Assembly (NCBI GenBank): GCA_946699065.1
Contig: CAMPDV010001024.1
Coordinates: 83,420-147,419 of the forward strand
Source of the DNA: Loxodes magnus
Lineage: Eukaryota; Ciliophora; Karyorelictea; Loxodida; Loxodidae
Direction: 5' to 3'
Length of the DNA stretch: 64,000 bases
Shown: in pieces, positions 1-10,025 of the stretch
How positions within the stretch are numbered: the first letter of the stretch is position 1
Layout of the letters: each line of letters starts with the position of its first letter
Notes under the pieces: model-generated
Told to the model about the DNA's origin: nothing
What the model saw: only the letters and a program-made list of their open reading frames with translations
The model's database searches: none
Position numbers and translations under genes: made by a program

Positions 1-27
1 AAATAAAATGGTTAAAAAATCAAAATA

Positions 28-965
28 ATAATAATAATAGGATAAATTAATTTTAGCAATTATCGAGGGTTTTCACCTCTTCATGCTGGACACCAGATTG
101 CTTTGGTATTAAAAATAAAGTTTTACAAATCTCTACTTCTCTCTCCTTCCATTGCACTTGTCATTTCCACTTCTATCTTTATTTCTAATCAAATTTTCTC
201 TAGTAGATGTATCATAATTCAATTAAATACAGTCTTTCTCTGATTTATCTCTACTACATTTGTTTTTTCTTCCTCTGTTGTGTTTGTATTCTTCTTTATT
301 TATTCCAATACTATATCTTGAAATTTTGGAATTTCATGCAGCGTCTTCACAAGTGTTCTGTCTAATTGCAGTAGTTGCATTTCTTCATTACTTTTTTTGT
401 TTAATCTTAGTCTTCCTGTTGGACTCTTCGACCATCATTTGATCTCCCCTTTGTTCGTCTAACTTCTTTTCTAATTTTCCAGTCTTTTACTCAGTCAGTT
501 TGTTTCTGAAACTAATTTTAGGATTAGTTATTCTGGTCTTAAGATATGTTTCAGAAAGCACTTAGTTCTCTTTCTTAGAACATAAGTCTGGATTCTATTC
601 TTTCCGCTAGGCTGAGTTGTTTCATCAGCTGCTCATTATCTTTTCTCAGTTTCCTAACCTCTTTCTGGAGGTTCAGCACCACTTTTATGAGCTACACCAT
701 GCTCATCTGGCCAGAAGGATTAAATTCTGATACCTATTGGTGAAGAGTAGACTTAATCTACTTTTTTGGCTTTTTCTCCGATGTAGGACTTATACGTGAG
801 TCGCTTTCTAGGATTTCTTCTTCTCATCATATCCTGATTAAATTCCAGGTTATTAAGATTAAGAAAAAAGGTTAAGGTTAAGAAAAAGAAGACTGGCCAA
901 TATGAGACTTAAGTTTCCTCTCCAACTTTTTGGAGGTGGTGTAGAAACCTCTTTTGAGTTCTTCA
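28..965 (-). mobile_element. Coiled-coil retroelement copy 1 (degenerate)
   Basis: Read on the minus strand this stretch encodes a diverged version of the protein found at 21940-22840 and 30476-31426. It has an N-terminal segment with FYTTSKKLERKL, then a Gln/Ser-rich part, then a heptad-like helix MSMVQLIKVVLNLQ followed by EVRKLRKDN. Frames change more than once, so it is not intact. The minus-strand 3' end runs into a short (TTA)n tract at about 28-40, the same kind of tail seen after the other two copies. No flanking duplication is visible; the 3' flank is cut by the window edge. Function is not known. The family looks like a retroposed coiled-coil (ORF1-like) gene. Confidence 0.6.
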
Positions 966-1858
966 ATTTTTAATTTAATTTAATTTAAGAAATTAAGATT
1001 AAGATAAATTCCTAAGACTCTATACAGTAATTATTTTTTTAATCTAAATATTTACTTTAAAATGTATCAATCAACTTTTAATAGCCTTTTGCCAAATTAA
1101 TAAAAAGGAAATAATTATTAATTAAATATCTTCTAATTAAGCAATATTTAGTTAGCTTATTTTCTAATTATTTATTTTGTTTTACTTTTTTATTTTTAAA
1201 GTATCAAATCAAAATTTTACTCTTTTATAGAATCTTAAGCTGGAAGTTATTAATAAAATCAGTTTATTTTATAAGATACCAAATTAAAATACCTAAATGC
1301 TTAGATTAATTTATCTTGAAAATATAGAATAAAAAGAAAGATTTTTCTACTAAAAATATATAGAATAGAACACCTTTGCATATAATGCTGAAATAAAGGA
1401 TAATTAAATTAATATAGAAATGCAATTAAAAAAGACTTAAAGAATACTTATATAAATATGCAATTAAACATACTAAATAGCTTTTACTTATTTCTAGTTT
1501 GCAAAGATATATCTTTTAGATAAATTAAATAAAAATGCAAAATTAAGAAAAATTAAGCAAAATAAATAAAAGAGTTTATAAGAGATGTATAATAATCTAT
1601 AATCTATAATCTATAAGCATATATTATAATTTTATTAAGATGTCCTACTAAATATATTTGTAGATATTTTCAATTATTTTAAGATATAATTGAATAGCCT
1701 TTGAAAAATAAAAAAGAAAGGCAGAAGAGCATAATGATTTGCCTAAATAAAAAAAGGAATGAATAATTACAAGATAAATTTTCTTTTAGTTAAGTAAACA
1801 AACATTTAAATCAATTCTATAATTATAAAATTAATAACTTTAAGATATGTATAATTAA
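965..1858. other. AT-rich tract, no gene seen
   Basis: Very AT-rich DNA with homopolymer runs and a small tandem repeat (AATCTAT-type, about 1590-1612). No frame shows a recognisable motif or protein-like composition. Confidence 0.5.
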
Positions 1859-1859
1859 A

Positions 1860-2551
1860 TATATTAGAGATTCCCCAAAATAACATACACGAAATTAAAC
1901 AAAAAATATTTGAAAGAAATAATTTGTATCTATAAGATTAGAAGCCAGTCTTACGCATTTCGAAAGACTCTGAAAGATCGAAATTATATTATTGAAAACC
2001 CTTTTTGTATATGCGGAGAATATGACACTCTCCAACATGTAATGGAATGTATATATTACATTGATATAAGAGAATGATTGGTCTCCAAAATTGGTTAATG
2101 TGATATTTTGAAACTAATAAGTTACGATTAACTATATATAAACTCTTTTCCTAAGAAAAAAATAGAAATGGTGGATGAATAAATAAAAATATTCATTCAA
2201 ATGTTTATTAAAAGGAGGCGAGAAATTCTATAGCAAGAGAAAGAAGAAGAGCAATACGAGAAATAATAAAAAGAAGCAAATCTAAGAATAGAAAATTTTA
2301 ATGAAGAGAATGAAGAATAATAAAAACAAGAAAACAAAGAATAAGATGTCCAACAAAATTAGATGTAAAATGATGAGGAAGAAGAAGATTGGAACGAAGA
2401 GGAAAACGATAGCGAAGATGAAGAAGAAGAAGATTGACAACAGAAAATAGAAAAAAATGAAAGTTAGCTTGAAAATGAACAAGATAGGAAATACTTAGAA
2501 GAAAAAAAAAACCTAAACTAGAAAATTAGTTCTGAAGAGCAATAAACTTGA
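1860..2551 (+). pseudogene. 5'-truncated LINE reverse-transcriptase C-terminus
   Basis: The frame starting near 1925 reads KIRSQSYAFRKTLKDRN and then CICGEYDTLQHVMEC, a C-x-C-x7-H-x3-C finger. This matches the zinc-finger region found after the reverse transcriptase domain of many non-LTR retrotransposons (zf-RVT type). It is followed by about 160 residues rich in Glu, Lys and Gln, including strongly acidic blocks near 2375-2435, and ends at TGA 2549-2551. Just upstream, KIFERNNLYL lies in another frame, so the copy is frame-shifted as well as 5'-truncated; no palm-domain motifs remain. 5' truncation is typical of target-primed retroposition. The family assignment rests on the finger and its spacing. 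The exact clade cannot be told. Confidence 0.65.
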
Positions 2552-2579
2552 TATACAATAACATTTAAAAACAATATAA

Positions 2580-2619
2580 TACCTTCAATTGGAAGAACAT
2601 ATTCTGAAAATTGAAGGTA
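2580..2619 (+). other. 11-bp inverted repeat (3'-UTR hairpin)
   Basis: TACCTTCAATT at 2580-2590 is perfectly complementary to AATTGAAGGTA at 2609-2619, with an 18-nt loop. It lies 28 nt after the stop of the LINE relic, where non-LTR elements often carry a structured 3' end recognised by their reverse transcriptase. That role is inferred. Confidence 0.6.
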
Positions 2620-3175
2620 CCACAAATTTTTTTGTTAAATTTAATTTAATAAATATATTAGAGCATTTTAACTAAAATGTTTTTTTATTTCTAAGATATA
2701 TAGAAAAATTTAAGTTCTTAATTTGTTCTTAATATCAGTAAAAAATTTCAATTTTATAGAAATTAGACTTTTATTATAAAGGTAAATTAACTATTTAGAA
2801 TCTTTATTTTATCTATTTAGTTTTTTCTTAGTCTCAACTGATTTCTATCCAAAGATACATTCACGAGTTAACTGAGAAAAATTTAGATTTTGTAGAATTT
2901 TATTTCGAAAATTTGATGCAGGAACTTAAAAACTTATTTCTGGATTTCATTAAATATACATTGAACTTTAAATAAATTAGAATAAAAAAGAAAAATACTA
3001 TTTTATTTATTAAATACTTACTAAAATTTATTGTATACAATCTTTTATGTGAATAAAACCTTTTATTCATAATTACTCAAAAAAATATAACTAAATTTTT
3101 TTCAGTTTTATTTTCACTAAGCAAAGGAGAAAAATCTTTATTTTATATTTCTATTATATATATTATATCGCCATA
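2620..3175. other. AT-rich tract, no gene seen
   Basis: T/A-rich DNA with no frame of protein-like composition and no RNA gene signature. Confidence 0.45.
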
Positions 3176-3204
3176 GTTGTTCGAAGGTGAACAACAAGGG
3201 ACGG

Positions 3205-3465
3205 CTTCATCAAAGGTTGGGGAAGTTAAGTACCCATAATCGACTTTATGTCTTCCTCTACTTTGGTTTGGCCTCGAGACATAAGATTCTTAGACCTTCG
3301 GCACTGGCTTATTTTAGATTTAATTCTGGAAATAAAAGGAAATTATTTTTGCGAGCTTCATTAGAGGTGGGGAATTTAAGTACCCATAATTGACACATCT
3401 CATCTTCTACTTTGGTGATGCAATGAGACACAATCCTGCAATGTCCTTGGACCTCCAACAAGTAT
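3205..3465 (+). repeat. Tandem duplication, period 151 bp
   Basis: Two diverged copies start at 3205 and 3356. Both contain CTTCAT followed by a G-rich stretch and then TTAAGTACCCATAAT, and later CTACTTTGG and a GAGACA motif. The block is clearly richer in G+C than its surroundings. It is preceded by a small inverted repeat (TTGTTC/GAACAA near 3178-3195). No protein or known RNA family was recognised. Confidence 0.6.
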
Positions 3466-3572
3466 TAAAGATTACGAGTATTCTAAAATTATATCAGTAT
3501 TGAACATTTTTATCACTATCTGATAATTTTATCAGTATTGAACAAGGTTTATCAGTATGAAACATTTTTTAA

Positions 3573-3606
3573 AGAGCTGCGTACCAATGAGAGTGCTACG
3601 CGCTCT
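3573..3606 (+). other. Conserved hairpin type 1, copy a
   Basis: Stem AGAGC/GCTCT, a bulged T, then stem GCGTA/TACGC, loop beginning CCAATGA. A second copy at 15044-15076 keeps the fold with a compensatory change, and both are followed by TAATCAAA. Confidence 0.6.
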
Positions 3607-3609
3607 ATA

Positions 3610-4344
3610 ATCAAATTTATTTATTTATTTTAATAATTTATTCTTTTGATGATGTACACTAAAAATATGGAAAATGAGGGCAAAATAATAAAATTTAGAC
3701 AATATTAAATGATTTTTTGGAACTTATTATTTTTCCTGCTTGTTTGAGAAATAATTTATAATCTATGTTCTTTTAAATATTTTATTGATGAATTTAATTT
3801 AAATATATTTGATTTATGAAATTTGCGGTAAATTATTTATTATAAAGGAATTTTTATAAAAATTTGGTTATTAATGATTTCTAAATTTAGGAGTATCTCT
3901 TTAAATAACTTAAAAGATAACTTGAAAGAAAATGAATAGAATTTATTATCTTATAATTTATTAATATTTTTATAGTTCAAATATATGAAAACCAACTAGT
4001 AAATGAATACAATTTCTTTAAATTATAAAGAAATTAATAAAAATAAAGTAGACTAAAAATAAAAATTTAGGTTATAAATAATTTATTGGTTAATAAAAAT
4101 TAACTTTGCTAAAATATTGAAATTCTCAAAATAAAAATAGAAAGGAAAATATTTTTTATATTCTGGTTTTCATATAGCATATGATTGAATAATCATTTTA
4201 AATCTAATATATTAATATAATATTTATACATATTAATAAAAAAAGAAATTGATTTTAAATTATATAAAGCATTAGCTTAAGTTTAAAATTAAAAAATATT
4301 AAATTTATTTTTATCTAGCATGAGATTTCATTTAAAAGAATATG
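3610..4344. other. AT-rich tract, no gene seen
   Basis: Long AT-rich stretch before the left edge of the duplicated segment. Nothing recognised. Confidence 0.45.
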
Positions 4345-7300
4345 TGCATTTATCTTCATAAATTTCAATTAAAATTTGTAGAAAATTAGTTATAAATATC
4401 ATGTTTACTCTATTTTAAATCTACATCTTTTTATTTTTAAATAGTTTTCATCTGAGAATTTCTTTTTTCCTCATCTCACTTTTTCTAAAAATTATTTTTT
4501 CTTATATTTTTAGTCTTTAAAACTTTGTGATTTCATAATTTATCGAATAAAGAGAAAACATTTATTAATCATATATTTTAAATAAAATTAATAACCTTTA
4601 AAAAACTCTGAATTAATATACAAATAATCATTAAAAACTAAGTTATTTAGTTTTGCATCTAATACTTTAAATCCTTTAAGTTATTATGAGTTATTGTTCT
4701 AAAAATAGAAATAATTATTAGAGTAAATTTCTTTTTACTTATTTATTTAATAATCGAATAAACAAACTAAATTTTATTACTTTAAGATAAAAATAAACTT
4801 AATATATTTACTAAAGCAACTTCTATTTTACCTATATTTATACCATATTTAATCATTTGATATCAATACGTAGAAGTAATTATAACTATAATCCTCTATC
4901 TTTCATCACTTTTAGTATTTCACTAACTAAAACCTTTTATGAGTATTAATTTATTGATTCGTTATTTGCATAAGGAGTAATAAAGCTACTTAACTAATAA
5001 ATTAAATATAGCATATTTCTCTTTATTATTCTTAATAACTTTAATTTAAGTCTTTAAATTATAAAATAATTGTTAAATTTATTTCTATTTAAAGAAATTA
5101 CAACTATGATAATTTCTTAGGCTATAAATGAAAAATAATTTAGCTGCTCATAAGATAACTCCAGGTATAAAGAATCTTTTGGAATCGATTTTCATCATAA
5201 TGCTTGTTACAGTAATAGAACTAATCCTTTACTTCCAAGGTTTATATTATAAGCCTTGCTAAGAGTTTAAGTACAGTTATCATCTTTAGCTTTTATGCAG
5301 AATCCTGTAGCTTCAAATTTTATCTTAGTATTTTATTTTCCTCATTTTCTAGTTCAAAGATAAACTAAAGCTCTAAGATAAAAGTAATGAGAAGATGAGT
5401 GTTATTTTATATCTAATTAGTATAGCGAGTTTTATAGGAGCTATTGTAGTTATATTTTTATCAGAAATTACCAAAGAATAAGAGGACGAAAAATGTAGTG
5501 ACTGGATTAAAGAGATAAAAGAAAATTCAGATAAAGCAGAAAAAAATTTCATAGTTAAAGAGTTAATAATAGGAGTATTATTAATAGTTTGCAACATTTA
5601 GATGTTCATAAAAGTGAGCTAAAAAGAATAAGGAGTCGAAGAGAGTAATAAAATAGAGATATAGGAGGAGATGATCTGATTTAACAATTTTTAACTTTTA
5701 TAGCCTTTTTAAATAAAGAATTATTATAGCTAAATAATTTTATATAAATAGCTTTATCTAAAAATCTAATGAAGCTACTAGATAATTATTTGCTTGCTCT
5801 TTATACAAATATGAAGAAATAAATTTATTAGAAGCTTATTTTATTTATTTTTAAATTTAATGAATTTGTTTTAAGGTAAAATTTGATTTACTATCTGATT
5901 TTTAATATTTATACTCTAAGTATATTTTAGTAGAAATGGATAACTAATTAATTACAAAACTTTAAGTTTATTATACTTAATAATTGGATTATAATTTTTA
6001 TGTGTTCTAAATTATTTCTCGCATAATTATTTGAGTATCCAATATTTAAAAAGATTCTTATATTATGTAAAAAGCTTTAATTTACGATTCCTCAATTTCG
6101 AAATACTTTTATTTTGCATTATTTATAAATATATTACAGGTTGAATAATTGAAAATTGCTTGTATTTATCTTTCTTAATATTTTTTCTGACTTCTACCTT
6201 TTAATAATTCTCAATTAATTTAGATTTTATTGTAAGAGTCATTTGACTTATTAGCATAGATAGATAGATAATTATCCAACATTTATTTTATTTTCTATTA
6301 ATATTTTATACTATCTTTAAATAAGATTAAGTTTCATTTATCTCTTACTGATTTTAAAATTCATTGTTTTTTATTTAATATTAGTTAGAATTTACCTTTA
6401 TTCGAATTTTAAAAGTGCTACGTTTCTTTTAGCCTTGGAAGTAATCAATATCAGTTTCCTTTTTATTAATTTGACTATTAAAAATATCTATATTATTTTT
6501 TCTTATTTTCGCTAGCATTTTTTACGTGGCCAAATTCTAATTATTTGCAGTTGATCTCTATTACTACAATTTTTTAAGTATTGGAGAAAAAAAATGTAAG
6601 CTATATATATAAAAGCATATATTCTCTTAAAAATAAGTTTCTTCAGTATTATACTGATTTATTAATACTTGTATTTTCCTTTTTAGTAATATAGTGACTT
6701 TAAGAAATAAATTAGGATTAAATTTTAAAGATATTTTTGATTTATAGCTATATAATAGATTTTAAATATACTATAAACAAATTAAGTTTTCAATCTTTTT
6801 ATATAGATAAATATTTTAGAAATTTTTCATCTTCTTGCATTTTATAGGTAATGCTAAAATCTAGAATAAATTTAAAGATGCTTATATATTAATCTTCCAT
6901 TCAAATTTTGTTATGAACTTTTAGTAATTAGCACTTATAAAAATTACCTAAAGTAGAGTTTGTTAGTATTTATATAGGAAATATATTTTATTATTCTTAA
7001 TTTGAGCTGGAAACATGAAAATCTAATATATTCTTTGAGTTCTAAATTTTTTATAATTATTGAATATTAAAAAGTAAATAAATAGAGTAATGATAAAATA
7101 AAATATTTAAGATATATTTATAACCTACCTTCTTTAATTTAATTTATACAACTGACTTGATATCTAATAATGAATTAATAATAAGGTTTAATAGTTCTTT
7201 TTAAATTTAGATATTATTAAAATAGTTGAGTGGATGTAAAATAGCATACTTATTAAAATGATTTTATTGGGATTTATCAATTTCTCAAAGAATAACATTT

Positions 7301-7652
7301 TTTAATTTTTTTATTAAAGTTCTTTTAATTTAATTAGTAAGATCCCATCCAAATTCATATATATTCATAGATTGTATAATTTGATATCTTTTATATGAAT
7401 AATGATTTAGCTAGACATCCTTTTTAGTGAAATAAAAATATTCTAAAGTTAGATAAGCTTTATATGAGACTTAAACTATTTTAAATCTATTTAAAGATAT
7501 AATTTCTAAATATTTAAAAGGAATTATTTCTGATAAATTAATGTGCTATTGAATATATTGAATTGATAGCTAATTAGCCATAAAATTAAAATTAAAGCTG
7601 TTTGATATTTTATAACTATCCTTTTCTATATTTAATTAATTTAGTAATAGTT
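4345..7652 (+). repeat. Segmental duplication copy 1 (parts A and B)
   Basis: Near-identical, including non-coding DNA, to the reverse complement of about 42753-46100. Part A (4345-5680) is also present in direct orientation at about 37020-38368. The right edge is sharp: identity stops after TTTAGTAATAGTTA at about 7652, where the 78-bp repeat array begins. The left edge near 4345 is blurred. Apart from the gene at 5128-5679 the segment is AT-rich with no recognised gene; it includes a GATA microsatellite near 6258. Part C, present in copies 2 and 3, is absent here. Confidence 0.85.
5128..5679 (+). CDS. Small four-helix membrane protein, family copy 1
   Basis: With TAA/TAG as Gln this is an uninterrupted 183-residue protein from ATG to the TGA at 5677-5679. 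Predicted order: short hydrophilic N-terminus; helix 1 (about 14-33, ESIFIIMLVTVIELILYFQ) followed by a YKPC motif; helix 2 (about 58-75); helix 3 (about 92-112, GAIVVIFLSEIT); an acidic Cys-containing stretch (DEKCSDWIKEIKENSDKAEKN); helix 4 (about 145-160); and a charged tail ending EEMI. The same length and stop are kept in the copies at 37798 and 44759, which supports it being a real gene. Diverged relatives at 48896 and 50179 keep helix 1 and YK(P/S)C. I do not recognise the family, so no function is assigned. Location is presumably a membrane. Confidence 0.75.
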
Positions 7653-7913
7653 AGAAATCGTATCTTTTCAAACTTCTGATAACTTTACCTCAAACTCAGA
7701 CTTTTTTTCTTACTTTTCTTCACTTTTCTTAGAAATCGTATCTTTTCAAACTTCTGATAACTTTACCTCAAATTCAGACTCTTTTTCTTACTTTTCTTCA
7801 CTTTTCTTAGAAATCGTATCTTTTCAAACTTCTGATAACTTTACCTCAAACTCAGACTCTTTTTCTTACTTTTCTTCACTTTTCTTAGAAATCGTATCTT
7901 TTCAAACTTCTAT
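7653..7913 (-). repeat. 78-bp tandem repeat (3.3 units), possibly coding
   Basis: Units start at 7653, 7731, 7809 and 7887 (exact 78-bp period, nearly identical). 78 is a multiple of three. On the minus strand one frame gives a 26-residue unit rich in Lys/Glu (KKSEEKQEKESEFEVKLS then EVWKDTIS, with TGA read as Trp). Flanking minus-strand DNA up to about 8000 also has a frame rich in Lys, Glu and Asp. It may be the repeat region of a protein whose 3' end was cut by the duplicated segment that abuts it at 7652. Confidence 0.6.
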
Positions 7914-8955
7914 TATTTTATTACTTTAAATTATCTTAGTGATCTAAGTCTATTTCTTTCTTTTCATTCTTCATTTATTTAATATCTTCAGAAGACTTTA
8001 TCTTAACTGTTCTTCTGTTTTTTTTTATCCTTATTTTTTTTCTTTACTACTCTCATAAATAATTTAATTTTTTTTACTTGTTTATTTTTAATCAATTTCA
8101 AATTTCTCATATATTCATTTCTTCATAATATTTTTTTTTCTTTTCTTCATTTACAAATAATTTTTATTCATATTTGTCTTGTCATACTTTTTTTTATTTT
8201 TTGATTTATTTTGAATAAGTTCTCAATTGTATTTTTTTCTTTCTTTTTTTTATCAAATGCGATTTTTTTTTTATATTTGTTTTAACAAAAGATATAAATT
8301 TCTATACATCAAATTACATTTTTTTTGTTTTTATTTTCTACAAGAATTTTTTTAACTTTTCAGATTTTGATCTTTTTAAATACAGAAAATCACATTTATC
8401 TTTTTTTTATATATATTTTCTCTAAATTAAAACTTTTGTAAATTTTTTTTAAATTAAATGTTACTATTTTTTTTTTATTTTTTAAAGTTTCGTTTTTTTT
8501 TCTTCGTTTTCGAAAGCTATAAATATCCAATTTAGTTATAAAAATTTTTTATTAAATTTTTTTCGTAAATTAGTCCAATATTTGTTTACCATTTTTTTTT
8601 AATTGTTTTATAACCAAAATATTTTCTTGTTTTGTTCCGTCCCAACTTCTCCTGTAGTTCTAAACTCTTACGTCAAAATGGCATTTTGACTTTTATCATT
8701 TTGAAAACATTTTTGTTTCTTTCAGATATCTTTTCATACATTAAACGAATAAAAATTCGTTTTTAAAGCTCTTGTTTAAAAGTATTTTAAAGTTTATTCC
8801 TTCCAAAAAAAGTCTTGTAGTGTAAAAAGCTGAGCAAAAAAACAAAATTATATTTTTCTCGATTTATTGCTTTAAATACTCTTATTCGCCTTTCATTTAA
8901 CTCTTAAAATTAAAAAAAATACCAAAACCCAATTCTTAAAATTTTTATCACGAAC
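7914..8955. other. T-rich low-complexity tract
   Basis: Strong strand asymmetry: long T runs on the plus strand. TTGTTCCGTCCCAACT occurs near 8632 and again near 9219, each followed by CTGTAGT/CTATAGT and, further on, GAGCAAAAAAA, so this is a diverged direct repeat about 590 bp apart. No gene recognised apart from the possible upstream end of the 78-bp-repeat reading frame. Confidence 0.45.
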
Positions 8956-9750
8956 CAAAATCGAAAATTTTCAAATCAAAAAACAAAAGCTTGCAAAACC
9001 AAAATCAAAAATCAAAAGTTTTCAAAACCAATATCAAAATTTTCAAAGCCAATATCGAAATTTTCAAAACCAATATCAAAATTTTCAAAATCAAAATTAA
9101 AAAAAATGGTTTTAATTTTTTTTATTCCCATTTTTTTCAAAACCCTTTTATACTTTAAAACTTTTTCTCAAAAAAATTTATTCCTTTCTGACCTAATACT
9201 AATCCCGAAATCCCCCAGCTTGTTCCGTCCCAACTCACCCCTATAGTCTAAAACACTGAGCAAAAAAAGGCTCTCACACTTTTTGCCATTTCAGGGCTCC
9301 TAACTCATAAAATTTTAATGTGCCGTCCATTCAAATATTGCACACCAAATTTTTCCTTTCAGAAAAACACATTATTCAACTTGAAAATTAAAAAAATCAT
9401 TACAAATGTAATTAAATTTTATAACAAAAATATGTGCGAGGACGTAACTCAAAAAAAACTAATACTATACTTAAAATTTTAAAATTTTTTTGCTCTAACA
9501 TATACTTCAAAAATTTTCTAACGCTATAAAATTAAAAAATTTATTAGCTCTAGCATATACTTGAAAATTTTCCTAACACTTTGAAAATTTAATAAGATTT
9601 TTACTTTAGTACCTATCTCAAAAATTTTTCTAGCACTGATAAATTTAAAAATTTTATTTGCTCTAGCATATACTTCAAAAATTTTCTAACGCTATAAAAT
9701 TAAAAAATTTATTAGCTCTAGCATATACTTGAAAAAAATTAACACTAGCA
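8956..9750. repeat. Short direct repeats (22-bp and about 168-bp spacing)
   Basis: About four tandem units of TTTTCAAAACCAATATCAAA-type sequence lie at 8960-9095. Further on, GCTCTAACATATACTTCAAA with its 85-bp context at about 9487-9575 recurs at about 9655-9740. No gene recognised. Confidence 0.55.
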
Positions 9751-10025
9751 AAATTTAGTAAATACTCTAACACTTTATTTTAAATCAAGTTTAAACTTTT
9801 ATTAAAAAAATAAATAAGCTAAAAAATATACTTAAGAAAAATTTCAGAACTTTACAAATTTTTTAAATTTAATTTTAATTATGATATTAAGAAGAACATA
9901 ATTAATTAACATAATGACTCAACAATTTTAATATTCTAAATGTATAATATTTAATAGTCTAACTCAAAAAATCACACAGTCAGATATTCCATATCTTTTT
10001 TTATCCTCTCCACTCATTGTTATGC

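Noticed and set aside
260..442. Short standard-code open frames such as this one, 2282-2482, 5373-5597, 17747-18106, 22469-22714 and 41621-41806
   Set aside because: They lie in other frames or on the opposite strand of the coding regions described, or in retroelement DNA, and are by-products of reading with the standard code.
7653..7913. CRISPR-like array
   Set aside because: The 78-bp units are contiguous with no unique spacers, and the genome is eukaryotic.
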